64,000 nt of DNA from assembly GCF_000633395.1 (NCBI RefSeq), contig NZ_AYMU01000020.1, forward strand, positions 401,863 through 465,862, written 5' to 3'. Source of the stretch: Pseudomonas sp. PH1b (GTDB lineage Bacteria > Pseudomonadota > Gammaproteobacteria > Pseudomonadales > Pseudomonadaceae). The notes beneath the pieces were generated by a model. The model searched no databases. It was not told the DNA's origin and saw nothing but the letters and a program-made list of their open reading frames with translations. A program made the translations under genes and the position numbers. Below are positions 1-8,068 of the stretch, one piece after another. Position 1 is the stretch's first letter. The number at the start of each line of letters is the position of its first letter.

Positions 1-974
1 AGGGCGGCGTTCTCGTGCTTGAAGCGGCCCAGGGCGGTGCGCTTGACCGGGGTCGATTGCGGGTCGAACGGATCGATTTCCACCACCCAGCCGTGACGGT
101 TGAGTTCGTTGGGGTTCTTCGCCAGGTCGAAGCGCGGGTCGTGGGGGTGCCAGTTGATCTCCTTGCTGGCAACCACTGCGCCGTAACGCTTCTGCGCGGC
201 GTCGAACTTCTGCTCGGCGTTGCTGCTGCCGAAGCAGTCGGTGAAGTTCTCTTCGCAGGTCAGGTAGGTGCCCCAGGGGGTCTTGCCGTTAGCGCAATTC
301 TGGAAAGTGCCGAGGACTTTCTTGCCCTTGGGATCGGCGGCGGTCTGCAGCAGTGCGTGGCCGGCGGCCGGGCCGCTCAGGCGGATCGGCGTGTTGCCGT
401 GGATGCGCCGGTTGTAGCGCGAGCCCTGGACGAATTGCCACTGGCCGTTCTTGCGTTGCACTTCGATTACCGACACGCCTTCAGAGGCCAGGGCCTTGCG
501 CACGTCCGCGGCGGATTGCGGCTGGCCGCCGTGGGGATAGAGGTAGCGGTAGTTGGTGTATTCGTTGTTGATCGCCATCAGCGCACGGTGCCTGTCGTCC
601 GGAAAGGCGAACAGGCTCATGCCGTCGTTGTTGTCGCCGAACTGCACTTCCTGAGCCTGGGCGGTGCCGTTGCCGCTCGGGTCGAAGGCCGGGCCGTTCT
701 TTTGCAGGGGCTGGCCCCAACTGATCAGCACCGAGGACTTGTAGCCCGGTGGCAGGGTGATGCTGTCGCTGGTGGCTGCGGCAATCCCGGCAAATCCCAG
801 CAACTGGCTGTTACCGGCGCTGACACCGGCGGCCAGGGCGCTGCGGCTCAGCAGGCTACCGCCGAGAAACAGGGCGGCGCCGCACAGGGCGCCGGCACCG
901 ATGAAGCCTCGGCGGCTGAGGCCGACCATCTGTTCCAGGTCGGTGGGTTGGTCTTCTTCTAGTAACAGGCTCAT
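1..974 (-). CDS. phoX: PhoX-family alkaline phosphatase, 3' end beyond the left edge
   Basis: The minus-strand frame opens at an ATG at 972-974 and stays open to base 1, giving about 324 residues. A GGGAG Shine-Dalgarno lies 6 bases upstream. The N-terminus has a twin-arginine signal (SRRGFI at residues 20-25, then a hydrophobic stretch ending near ALA at 47-49), so the enzyme should be exported folded to the periplasm. The body matches the PhoX/DUF839 family, with conserved stretches such as NNEYTNYRY, RRIHGNTPI and TCEENFTD. Family members release phosphate from organic phosphomonoesters using Ca/Fe cofactors. The C-terminal part, with further metal ligands, is not in the window. PhoX is usually PhoB-controlled, and a weak candidate site lies upstream. 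Confidence 0.93.
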   Translation of the reverse strand, partial: MSLLLEEDQPTDLEQMVGLSRRGFIGAGALCGAALFLGGSLLSRSALAAGVSAGNSQLLGFAGIAAATSDSITLPPGYKSSVLISWGQPLQKNGPAFDPSGNGTAQAQEVQFGDNNDGMSLFAFPDDRHRALMAINNEYTNYRYLYPHGGQPQSAADVRKALASEGVSVIEVQRKNGQWQFVQGSRYNRRIHGNTPIRLSGPAAGHALLQTAADPKGKKVLGTFQNCANGKTPWGTYLTCEENFTDCFGSSNAEQKFDAAQKRYGAVVASKEINWHPHDPRFDLAKNPNELNRHGWVVEIDPFDPQSTPVKRTALGRFKHENAA

Positions 975-1018
975 ATCAGGCTCCCTGCGGGTTTTTGCAG
1001 CCACCTTAATGAGCGCCT

Positions 1019-1036
1019 ATGACGAATAGGTTGCAG
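1019..1036 (-). promoter_or_regulatory. Candidate Pho box upstream of phoX
   Basis: On the minus strand CTGCAAC-N4-TCGTCAT lies 45-62 bases upstream of the phoX start. Against the PhoB half-site CTGTCAT the two heptamers match at 4/7 and 5/7 positions, with the normal 11-base period. A CATTAA sequence follows at about the distance expected for a -10 element. The match is weak. The proposal rests mainly on the known PhoB control of phoX genes. Confidence 0.3.
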
Positions 1037-1205
1037 TCAGACGTCGCCGCCGGGGCGAATGCCCTGCCTTCGCTGTGGGCGACATCAACCGCTGGCGTAC
1101 TGGCCAGGCGAGCCTCGGGTGATAGTCGGCAAGCACGGCCGCGGTTGCCTGCTGACGCCCATTGCAGAGTCTTTCTGGCCGCACCAGGTACGCTGCAGGC
1201 CTTGC

Positions 1206-1970
1206 TTAGAGCGGGGTGCCGAGGAGTACGTGGGAGGGCGAGAACTGCACCTGGACCGGGTGTTTCTCGGCCAATTGCAGGGTCTTGAGTTGCAGCGGCT
1301 CGGCCAGGGCACAGAGCGTCTGGCCGTTGGGCAGGGTGATCCGCACCTCGCAGGGACCGTCTTCGGCGTCGAGAATCTGCTCGATCGTTCCGCTGAGACA
1401 ATTGTGTCCAGTTGTTACCGGGGCGCCGACTGCCTGAACATCCAGCCAGCCGGCCTTGATCAGCGCCACCACTTCGGTACCGGGCAGCAGCTCCAGGCGC
1501 TGGGTGCTGTCGTGGGTGATCTGGGCGTTGAGCACCAGCCCCTCGGGCAACTCCAGGCTGATCAGGTCGTTGCAGCCTTGCGCTGCGATCATCCGGACCT
1601 TGCCATGCAGCTGGTTGCGGGCGCTGGTGCGCAGCATCAGGCGGCCCAGCAGATCGAGGTCGCTGGCGTCTTCCGCGGCTTCCAGCACCTGGGCCTGCAG
1701 CACCTGCAAGCGCTGATAGAGGCGCAGCACACGCTGGCCCTCGACAGAAAGCTTGGCGCCACCGCCGCCCTTGCCGCCGACACTGCGTTCCACCAGCGGG
1801 CTCTGGGCCAGGTTGTTCAATTCGTCGATGGCATCCCAGGCCGCCTTGTAGCTGAGGCCGGCACTTTTGGCCGCCCGGGTGATAGAGCCCTGTTCGGCAA
1901 TGTGCTGCAACAGGGCGATACGCTGCGGGCGGCGGACGATGTGCTGGGTCAACAGGGTGGGCAAGGACAT
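1206..1970 (-). CDS. modE: ModE molybdate-responsive transcriptional regulator
   Basis: The 254-residue protein has an N-terminal winged-helix domain of the ModE type (EQGSITRAAKSAGLSYKAA, about residues 26-44) and a glycine-rich wing (SVGGKGGGGAKL). Two Mop/TOBE molybdate-binding repeats follow, starting near SARNQLHGKV and GHNCLSGTIEQI. ModE binds molybdate and then represses modABC and activates molybdoenzyme genes. No mod transport genes are visible here, so its targets must be elsewhere or left of the window. The ATG start gives the usual family length. It ends 231 bases before the phoX start, and I see no gene in that gap. Confidence 0.92.
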   Translation of the reverse strand: MSLPTLLTQHIVRRPQRIALLQHIAEQGSITRAAKSAGLSYKAAWDAIDELNNLAQSPLVERSVGGKGGGGAKLSVEGQRVLRLYQRLQVLQAQVLEAAEDASDLDLLGRLMLRTSARNQLHGKVRMIAAQGCNDLISLELPEGLVLNAQITHDSTQRLELLPGTEVVALIKAGWLDVQAVGAPVTTGHNCLSGTIEQILDAEDGPCEVRITLPNGQTLCALAEPLQLKTLQLAEKHPVQVQFSPSHVLLGTPL

Positions 1971-2033
1971 GGCGGGAGGCTTCGAGCACGGAAGATGGAT
2001 TGGGAGTTTGCGGCTTGAGCGACGAGAGTCAAG

Positions 2034-2774
2034 TCAGGTGGAGGGACCGGGCCTTGGGGTCCGGGCCAGGCAGTACACGTCCACCCGCTGGGCTCCGGCG
2101 TCAAGCAGCAAGCGGGCCAGGGCCTGGGCAGTGGCGCCGGTGGTCAACACATCGTCCACCAGGGCCAGATGGCGGCCGGCGACAGGTGCATGAGCGGCCA
2201 GGGCGAACGCCTGGCGCAGGTTGCGATGACGGGCCCTGGCATCCAGTCCCTGTTGTGCCGGGGTGCCCTGGATACGCTTGAGCAACTGGGCATCTACCCT
2301 CAGCTGCAGTTGACTGCCGAGCCAATGGGCGAGCATGCCCGCCTGGTTGAATCCACGTTGGCGCAGGCGACGGCGGGACAGCGGTACCGGCAACAGCAGG
2401 TCCGGGCGAGGCAGGTCCTCATCGAAGCGATATTGCAGCAATTGCCCGAGAAGTTCGCTCATCAGCCGGCCATAGGGCCATTTCTCCTGATGCTTGAAAC
2501 GACTGATCAGGCTGTCCATCGGGAAGTCGTAGCGCCAGGGCACTATGACCCGCTGAAAAGCCGGAGGCCGCTGCAGGCACTGGCCGCAGACCATTCCGGC
2601 TGCGGGCAGTGGCAGGGCACAGATCGAGCACTGGGCGCCGAGCCAAGGCAGGTCGTCCAGGCAGGGGCTGCACAGGGCCAGCGCCGAATCGCTGGGCTCA
2701 TCGCACAGCAAACATGTTTGTATGTTTTTTGACCAGATGTAAACCGGTCCTTTGTATTCTGGTTGACAGCGCAT
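2034..2774 (-). CDS. comF: ComF-family phosphoribosyltransferase-like protein
   Basis: This 246-residue protein has two N-terminal Cys pairs of the ComF zinc ribbon (CLLC, CSPC, CSIC, CGQC, about residues 21-80). A type I phosphoribosyltransferase domain follows, with the PRPP loop motif LALVDDVLTTGAT. ComF/GntX proteins are tied to DNA uptake or to periplasmic gluconate and DNA metabolism; the reaction is not settled. The ATG at 2772-2774 is used because no other methionine precedes the Cys cluster. That places the first ~12 codons under the bioB promoter and BirA-like operator. The gene is divergent from bioB. Confidence 0.88.
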   Translation of the reverse strand: MRCQPEYKGPVYIWSKNIQTCLLCDEPSDSALALCSPCLDDLPWLGAQCSICALPLPAAGMVCGQCLQRPPAFQRVIVPWRYDFPMDSLISRFKHQEKWPYGRLMSELLGQLLQYRFDEDLPRPDLLLPVPLSRRRLRQRGFNQAGMLAHWLGSQLQLRVDAQLLKRIQGTPAQQGLDARARHRNLRQAFALAAHAPVAGRHLALVDDVLTTGATAQALARLLLDAGAQRVDVYCLARTPRPGPST

Positions 2775-2791
2775 GACGCTTCCTTAAATAT
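2737..2791 (+). promoter_or_regulatory. bioB promoter with BirA-like operator
   Basis: An interrupted inverted repeat, ATGTAAACC-N15-GGTTGACAG, occupies 2737-2769. It matches the BirA operator TTGTAAACC-N14/15-GGTTTACAA at 8/9 and 7/9 positions. A perfect TTGACA -35 box (2763-2768) lies inside the right half-site, and -10-like sequences (TTAAAT/TAAATA) lie at 2784-2790. Bound BirA-biotinoyl-AMP would therefore cover the -35 of the operon. The bioB ATG follows at 2864. The same site overlaps the comF start codon region. Confidence 0.65.
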
Positions 2792-2863
2792 GCCGAACAT
2801 CCGTGTCGCGGGTGGGGCTTTCCTGCCCCCCGCCGCCTGCCCAGCATAATCAAGGAATCGCCC

Positions 2864-3919
2864 ATGAGCGCCAGCACCACCGCTACCCTGCGTCATGACT
2901 GGACTTTGGCTGAAGTCAAAGCCCTGTTCGTCCAGCCGTTCAATGACCTGCTGTTCCAGGCGCAAACGGTGCACCGCGCGCATTTCGATGCCAATCGGGT
3001 CCAGGTTTCCACCCTGCTGTCGATCAAGACCGGCGCCTGCCCGGAAGATTGCAAATATTGTCCGCAGTCCGGTCACTACAACACCGGCCTGGAGAAGGAA
3101 AAGCTCCTCGAAGTCCAGAAAGTCCTGGAAGAGGCTGCCCGGGCCAAGGCCATTGGTTCCACGCGTTTCTGCATGGGCGCTGCCTGGAAGCATCCGTCCG
3201 CCAAGGACATGCCCTACGTGCTGGAGATGGTCAAGGGCGTGAAAGCCCTGGGCCTGGAAACCTGCATGACCCTGGGGCGCCTGGATCAGGAGCAGACCGA
3301 ATCCCTGGCCAGGGCTGGCCTGGATTACTACAACCACAACCTCGACACCTCGCCGGAGTTCTACGGCAACATCATTACCACCCGTACCTACAGCGAGCGC
3401 CTGCAGACCCTGGCCTACGTGCGCGATGCCGGCATGAAAATCTGCTCCGGCGGCATTCTCGGTATGGGCGAGTCCCTCGATGACCGCGCCAACCTGCTGA
3501 TCCAGCTGGCCAATCTGCCGGAGCATCCGGAGTCGGTGCCGATCAACATGCTGGTGAAGGTCGCCGGTACGCCATTGGAAAACGCCGATGACGTGGACCC
3601 GTTCGACTTCATCCGCATGCTCGCGGTGGCGCGCATCCTTATGCCACAGTCCCACGTACGGCTGTCCGCCGGCCGCGAGGCTATGAACGAGCAGATGCAG
3701 GCCCTGGCGTTCTTTGCCGGTGCCAACTCGATTTTCTACGGCGACAAACTGCTGACCACCGCCAACCCCCAGGCCGACAAGGACATGCAGTTGTTCGCGC
3801 GATTGGGCATCGCCCCGCAAGCCCGGGAAGAACATGCCGATGAAGTGCACCAGGCGGCCATCGAACAGGCCCTGGTGGAGCAGAAAAGCAGCGAGCAGTT
3901 CTACAACGCTGCAGTCTGA
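2864..3919 (+). CDS. bioB: Biotin synthase BioB
   Basis: This 351-residue radical-SAM enzyme inserts sulfur into dethiobiotin, the last step of biotin synthesis. The [4Fe-4S] cysteines C59, C63 and C66 are in ACPEDCKYC. The downstream motifs YYNHNLDTSPEFY, CSGGILGMGE and GANSIFYGDKLLTT are typical of BioB and hold the [2Fe-2S] ligands and the substrate site. It is the first gene of bioBFHCD. A 168-base gap with a REP pair separates it from bioF, which may lower downstream expression relative to bioB. Confidence 0.98.
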   Translation: MSASTTATLRHDWTLAEVKALFVQPFNDLLFQAQTVHRAHFDANRVQVSTLLSIKTGACPEDCKYCPQSGHYNTGLEKEKLLEVQKVLEEAARAKAIGSTRFCMGAAWKHPSAKDMPYVLEMVKGVKALGLETCMTLGRLDQEQTESLARAGLDYYNHNLDTSPEFYGNIITTRTYSERLQTLAYVRDAGMKICSGGILGMGESLDDRANLLIQLANLPEHPESVPINMLVKVAGTPLENADDVDPFDFIRMLAVARILMPQSHVRLSAGREAMNEQMQALAFFAGANSIFYGDKLLTTANPQADKDMQLFARLGIAPQAREEHADEVHQAAIEQALVEQKSSEQFYNAAV

Positions 3920-3931
3920 GCGGCCGCTCGC

Positions 3932-4061
3932 CTGTAGTCGCTGCCGTCGACTGCGACCGGTTGGACGCCGCTGTGTTGCGCCGCCTGCCGCCGCCCCGTT
4001 GGGCTGGCAAGGCTGGTGGCGCAGAGGCCCGACCTGTCGCAGTGACGGGCAGTTGCTACAG
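3932..4061. repeat. Inverted pair of REP elements (BIME) between bioB and bioF
   Basis: A 29-base element at 3932-3960 (begins CTGTAGTCGCTGCC, ends CTGCGACCGG) recurs in inverted orientation at 4033-4061 (reverse complement begins CTGTAGCAACTGCC). The two share the blocks CTGTAG, CTGCC and CTGCGAC at the same spacing. This resembles the repetitive extragenic palindromes of fluorescent pseudomonads. The pair could fold in the bioBF mRNA. Confidence 0.6.
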
Positions 4062-4087
4062 ATCATTTCCTGATCATCGAGGCCTGC

Positions 4088-5266
4088 ATGTCTTTTGATC
4101 TCGCCGCGCGCCTTGCTGCCCGCCGTGCCGAACATCTCTATCGCCAGCGTCCGCTGCTTGAAAGCCCTCAGGGGCCGCAAGTGCTGGTCGATGGCCAGCC
4201 GTTGCTGGCTTTCTGCAACAACGATTACCTGGGCCTGGCCAACCACCCACAGGTGATTGAGGCCTGGCGCGCCGGTGCCAGTCGCTGGGGCGTGGGCGGT
4301 GGGGCTTCTCACCTGGTGATTGGCCATAGCGCTGCGCATCATGCGCTGGAAGAGGCCCTGGCCGAATTCACCGGGCGTCCTCGTGCGCTGTTGTTCACCA
4401 CCGGCTACATGGCCAACCTCGGTGCGGTCACCGCATTGGTGGGCCAGGGCGACACGGTGCTGGAGGATCGCCTCAACCATGCGTCGCTGCTGGATGCCGG
4501 GCTGCTTTCCGGTGCGCGCTTCAATCGCTACCTGCACAACGACGCGGCGAGCCTGGCCAAGCGCCTGGAAAAGGCTTGCGGCAATACCCTGGTGGTCACC
4601 GACGGCGTGTTCAGCATGGATGGCGACGTTGCCGACCTGCCGGCCCTGGCCCGGGAAGCCCAGGCCAAGGGTGCCTGGCTGATGGTGGACGACGCCCATG
4701 GCTTCGGGCCTCTGGGCGCCAATGGCGGAGGATTGGTCGAGCATTTTGGCCTGGGCCTGGAGGAAGTTCCGGTGCTGGTGGGCACCCTGGGCAAGGCTTT
4801 TGGCACCGCCGGTGCGTTTGTCGCGGGCAGCGACGACCTGATCGAGAGTTTGATCCAGTTCGCCCGGCCTTACATCTACACCACCAGTCAGCCACCGGCC
4901 CAGGCTTGCGCCACCCTGAAAAGCCTGGAGTTGCTGCGCAGCGAGCACTGGCGGCGTGCGCACTTGGCGAGCCTGATCGGTCAATTCCGCCGGGGTGCCG
5001 AGCAGATTGGCCTGGAGCTGATGGACAGCTTTACCCCGATCCAGCCCATCATGATCGGCGACAGCGCCCGGGCCGTGCGCCTGTCGCAGATGCTGCGCTC
5101 ACGGGGGACCCTGGTCACGGCGATCCGTCCACCCACCGTGCCGGCCGGCAGTGCGCGGTTGCGGGTGACCCTGTCCGCGGCCCACAGCGAAGCTCAGGTC
5201 CAGCTATTGTTAAACGCGTTGGCAGAGTGTTTCAGTGAACTGCAAGCGGGGCCGAGCCATGCGTGA
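4088..5266 (+). CDS. bioF: 8-amino-7-oxononanoate synthase BioF
   Basis: BioF is a PLP enzyme of the alpha-oxoamine synthase family that condenses pimeloyl-ACP/CoA with L-alanine. In this 392-residue protein the PLP lysine is K236 in GTLGKAFGT. The DDAHGFG motif (D201, H204) stacks on and anchors the cofactor, and FCNNDYLGL and TGYMAN are family signatures. The stop codon overlaps the bioH start by 8 bases, which indicates translational coupling. Confidence 0.97.
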   Translation: MSFDLAARLAARRAEHLYRQRPLLESPQGPQVLVDGQPLLAFCNNDYLGLANHPQVIEAWRAGASRWGVGGGASHLVIGHSAAHHALEEALAEFTGRPRALLFTTGYMANLGAVTALVGQGDTVLEDRLNHASLLDAGLLSGARFNRYLHNDAASLAKRLEKACGNTLVVTDGVFSMDGDVADLPALAREAQAKGAWLMVDDAHGFGPLGANGGGLVEHFGLGLEEVPVLVGTLGKAFGTAGAFVAGSDDLIESLIQFARPYIYTTSQPPAQACATLKSLELLRSEHWRRAHLASLIGQFRRGAEQIGLELMDSFTPIQPIMIGDSARAVRLSQMLRSRGTLVTAIRPPTVPAGSARLRVTLSAAHSEAQVQLLLNALAECFSELQAGPSHA

Positions 5267-5990
5267 TCGACTGATTCTGTTGCCTGGCTGGGGGCTGGGG
5301 GTGTCACCTCTGGAGCCCTTGGCCGCAGCGTTGCAAGGCCTGGACGAGCATTTGCGGGTAGAGATCGAGCCGCTGCCGGAGCTGGCGTCCAGCGATCCGC
5401 AGGAGTGGCTGGATGAGCTCGACGCAGCCTTGCCGGACAACGCCTGGCTCGGCGGCTGGTCCCTCGGAGGCATGCTTGCCTCGGAGCTGGCGGCGCGGCG
5501 CGGCGAGCGTTGCTGCGGCTTGCTGACCTTGGCCAGCAACCCCAGCTTTGTCGCCCACGAGCACTGGTCCAGTGCCATGTCTGCGGACATCTTCGACGGC
5601 TTCCTGGCCGGTTGCGCTGCCGATCCTCGCACGACCCTCAAGCGTTTTTCCCTGCTCTGTGCCCAGGGCGCCGCCGACCCGCGGGGCCTGTCGCGACTCT
5701 TGCTGGGTGGGGCTCCGGTCACCTCGCCGGCGGTGCTGATGGCGGGCTTGGAGTTGCTCGCGCAACTGGACACGCGGGACGCCCTGCAAGGGTTTCGCGG
5801 ACCGCAGTTGCATCTGTTCGCCGGGCTGGATGGCTTGGTTCCTGCCGAAGCCGCGGGTGAATTGCTGGCATTGCTGCCGGATATAGAAGTTGGTCTGATT
5901 GAACAGGCCAGCCACGGGTTTCTTCTGGAGGACCCCCACGGAGTGGCGGGGGCGATCCAGGTTTTCTTGCATGAGTCTGGTGATGACTGA
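5259..5990 (+). CDS. bioH: Pimeloyl-ACP methyl ester carboxylesterase BioH
   Basis: The 243-residue alpha/beta hydrolase cleaves the methyl ester that BioC adds, releasing pimeloyl-ACP for BioF. The nucleophile is S68 in GWSLGG, the acid is in FAGLDGLVP and the base is in QASHGFL. I use the ATG at 5259 (MRDRLILLPGW), which overlaps the bioF stop as ATGCGTGA. An in-frame ATG eight codons upstream lies deeper inside bioF and adds a non-homologous tail. The 3' end overlaps bioC by 8 bases. Confidence 0.93.
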   Translation: MRDRLILLPGWGLGVSPLEPLAAALQGLDEHLRVEIEPLPELASSDPQEWLDELDAALPDNAWLGGWSLGGMLASELAARRGERCCGLLTLASNPSFVAHEHWSSAMSADIFDGFLAGCAADPRTTLKRFSLLCAQGAADPRGLSRLLLGGAPVTSPAVLMAGLELLAQLDTRDALQGFRGPQLHLFAGLDGLVPAEAAGELLALLPDIEVGLIEQASHGFLLEDPHGVAGAIQVFLHESGDD

Positions 5991-6795
5991 CCTGTCTGTT
6001 CCTGCCTTTCCCGGCAACTTGCCTGACAAGCGTCAGGTCGCGGCTTCGTTTTCCCGTGCGGCGGCCAGCTATGACAGTGTTGCCGATCTGCAGCGCGCGG
6101 TCGGCCAGCAGTTGCTGGACCGTTTACCTGAAGGTTGGACGCCCGCTCGCTGGCTGGATCTGGGGTGTGGCACTGGGCATTTCAGTCGGGTGCTCGGAGC
6201 GTGCTTCCCTGATAGCCAGGGACTGGCGGTGGATATTGCCCAGGGCATGCTGGCTCACGCCAGGCCTCTGGGGGGCGCCGAGCATTTCATTGCTGGGGAT
6301 GCCGAGCGCCTGCCCCTGCAAACAGACAGCTGTGGACTGATCTTTTCCAGCCTGGCGGTGCAATGGTGCGCCGATTTCACGGCGGTGCTCAGCGAGGCAC
6401 GGCGCGTGTTGAAGCCAGGTGGTGTCCTGGCGTTCGCCAGCCTGTGCGTCGGCACCCTGCATGAGCTGCGTGAGAGCTGGGGCCAGGTCGACGGCCAGGT
6501 GCACGTCAATCGCTTTCGTGAGTTCGAACGCTACCGGCAACTCTGTGACGCCAGCGGCTTGCAAGTGCGTAGCCTGGAGAAGGTTCCCCATGTCCTGCAT
6601 TATCCGGATGTACGTAGTCTGACCCATGAATTGAAAGCCCTGGGCGCGCACAATCTGAATCCCGGGCGCCCGGGCGGCTTGACAGGGCGGGCGCGGATCG
6701 CCGGGCTTATCGAGGCCTATGAGGGGTTTCGTCAGGCCGAGGGATTGCCCGCTACATACCAAGTGGTCTATGCCGTGTTGGAGAAACCGCTATGA
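5983..6795 (+). CDS. bioC: Malonyl-ACP O-methyltransferase BioC
   Basis: BioC methylates the free carboxyl of malonyl-ACP with SAM, disguising it so that fatty-acid synthase can build the pimelate chain. This 270-residue protein carries the SAM motif I LDLGCGTGHFS and an N-terminal DKRQVAASFSRAAASYD that is typical of BioC. The ATG at 5983 overlaps the bioH stop (ATGACTGA). A longer frame from 5899 reads through bioH sequence and is not credible. The stop overlaps bioD by 4 bases (ATGA). Confidence 0.95.
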   Translation: MTDLSVPAFPGNLPDKRQVAASFSRAAASYDSVADLQRAVGQQLLDRLPEGWTPARWLDLGCGTGHFSRVLGACFPDSQGLAVDIAQGMLAHARPLGGAEHFIAGDAERLPLQTDSCGLIFSSLAVQWCADFTAVLSEARRVLKPGGVLAFASLCVGTLHELRESWGQVDGQVHVNRFREFERYRQLCDASGLQVRSLEKVPHVLHYPDVRSLTHELKALGAHNLNPGRPGGLTGRARIAGLIEAYEGFRQAEGLPATYQVVYAVLEKPL

Positions 6796-7472
6796 GCCCT
6801 GCCTATTTCATCACCGGTACTGACACCGATGTCGGCAAGACCACCATTGCCGCAGGCTTGTTGTACGCAGCCCGGCTGGCCGGGTTGAGCACTGCGGCGG
6901 GCAAGCCGGTGGCATCCGGCTGCGAACCGAGCCCCCAGGGCTTGCGCAACGCCGATGCGCTGGCGCTGCTGGCACAGTCGTCATTGTCATTGAGTTATCA
7001 GGAGGTCAATCCGATTGCCTTCGAACCGGCGATTGCTCCGCACCTGGCTGCGCGGGAGGCCGGGGTGGCGCTGACGGTGCAGTCGCTGCTGACGCCCATG
7101 CGCCAGATCCTGGCCAAGGGTGCAGATTTCACCCTGATCGAAGGGGCGGGGGGCTGGCGAGTGCCCTTGGCCGATCAGGACAACCTGTCGGACCTGGCCA
7201 TGGCCCTGGGCCTGCCGGTGATCCTGGTGGTGGGGGTGCGCCTGGGGTGCATCAACCATGCCTTGCTCACCGCCGAGGCCATTGCCCAGGACGGTCTGCA
7301 ACTGGCAGGTTGGGTGGCCAATATCATCGATCCTAAGACCTCTCGTCTGGAAGAAAACCTTGCGACCCTGGCCGAACGATTGCCAGCACCGTGCCTGGGA
7401 AGAGTGCCGAAGCTCAAGGCTGCTGGAGCCGAGGCGGTAGCGGAGCACTTGCAGTTGGACCTGCTGGACTAG
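6792..7472 (+). CDS. bioD: Dethiobiotin synthetase BioD
   Basis: The 226-residue P-loop enzyme closes the ureido ring of dethiobiotin from DAPA, CO2 and ATP. The phosphate loop GTDTDVGKTT is at residues 9-18. The LIEGAGGWRVPL segment carries Mg/ATP ligands, and KPVASGCE is the DAPA-side motif. It is the last gene of the operon. Note that bioA is absent from this cluster, so DAPA synthase must be encoded elsewhere. Confidence 0.96.
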   Translation: MSPAYFITGTDTDVGKTTIAAGLLYAARLAGLSTAAGKPVASGCEPSPQGLRNADALALLAQSSLSLSYQEVNPIAFEPAIAPHLAAREAGVALTVQSLLTPMRQILAKGADFTLIEGAGGWRVPLADQDNLSDLAMALGLPVILVVGVRLGCINHALLTAEAIAQDGLQLAGWVANIIDPKTSRLEENLATLAERLPAPCLGRVPKLKAAGAEAVAEHLQLDLLD

Positions 7473-7579
7473 ATTTTGCCTATGACAAGGCATATTGCCA
7501 TTAGTGTTTTTGACGGGCGTTTTCTTGACAGGTCTGCTTCAATTACCCTCGTCACTCATTCTCAAGGTCGAGACCTCCC

Positions 7580-7876
7580 ATGGAAATCTCCGGGAACAAC
7601 GCTTTCTACGCCGGACTGAACGCGATTCAGACCGGGCAGAATCGTGTCGATCAAGCCGCTGGCCAGATCGCCAGCACGGCCGTTGAGCGCTCCGCCGGCA
7701 GCCAGTCATCAGAACTCCAGGTGAATCGCCTGCGTGGCGTGGATCGCAGCCAGGAATCAGACCTGGCCAGCAGCATGGTGGAAATGTCCATGGGCAAGAT
7801 CCAGGCTGAGTTGGGCGTCAAGGTGGCCAAGGCATCTGACGAAGTCCTCGGTACCCTGATCGATACCTACGCCTGA
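7580..7876 (+). CDS. Small protein resembling the two ends of a flagellar rod/hook protein
   Basis: The 98-residue protein is of unknown function. Its N-terminal SGNNAFYAGLNAIQTGQNR and QAAGQIAS resemble the helical N-terminus of FlgB/FlgC-type axial proteins. Its C-terminal DLASSMVEM and ASDEVLGTLIDT resemble their C-terminal helix. The intervening beta domain is missing. It should fold as a helical hairpin, and no signal peptide is seen. It follows bioD by 107 bases and is closed by a hairpin terminator. There are no flagellar genes nearby. P. aeruginosa has a hypothetical gene in the same place after bioD, so it is conserved in the genus. Whether it joins the flagellar axis is unknown. Confidence 0.8.
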   Translation: MEISGNNAFYAGLNAIQTGQNRVDQAAGQIASTAVERSAGSQSSELQVNRLRGVDRSQESDLASSMVEMSMGKIQAELGVKVAKASDEVLGTLIDTYA

Positions 7877-7891
7877 TACCCCTCCTTCTCT

Positions 7892-7919
7892 GGCCCGATT
7901 TCCTGATGGAAAGCGGGCC
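7892..7919 (+). terminator. Hairpin after the rod-like gene
   Basis: GGCCCG and CGGGCC, extended by TTTCC/GGAAA after one mismatch, form an 11-pair stem with a TGAT loop. It begins 16 bases after the stop codon. Only a broken T-rich stretch follows, so termination may be partial. Confidence 0.5.
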
Positions 7920-8068
7920 TGCTGCATGCTTTTACTTTCTATAACACCTTAATTCCGCTCGATAGCTGAACGCCGCCAGGTCGCCTCCTACACTTTCACG
8001 GCAAGTGCTGTGGGCGTTCGGCTGCGCGTGCATTTGTGCCTCGGTGACGAAAGGCGTTTGCACGATGC

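Noticed and set aside
15..962. Long plus-strand open frame of 315 codons
   Set aside because: It lies opposite the phoX coding strand. The minus-strand frame has a ribosome site, Tat signal and family motifs, while the plus frame has only low-complexity composition.
1059..2018. Plus-strand open frame of 319 codons opposite modE
   Set aside because: It is an antisense shadow of ModE in GC-rich DNA, with no family signature or ribosome site.
2543..4984. 813-codon minus-strand frame through bioB and bioF
   Set aside because: It is a shadow of the biotin genes. It spans two real genes and an intergenic REP pair, and has no domain signature.
7525..7547. TTGACA before the rod-like gene as a promoter
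   Set aside because: No acceptable -10 sequence lies 16-18 bases downstream.
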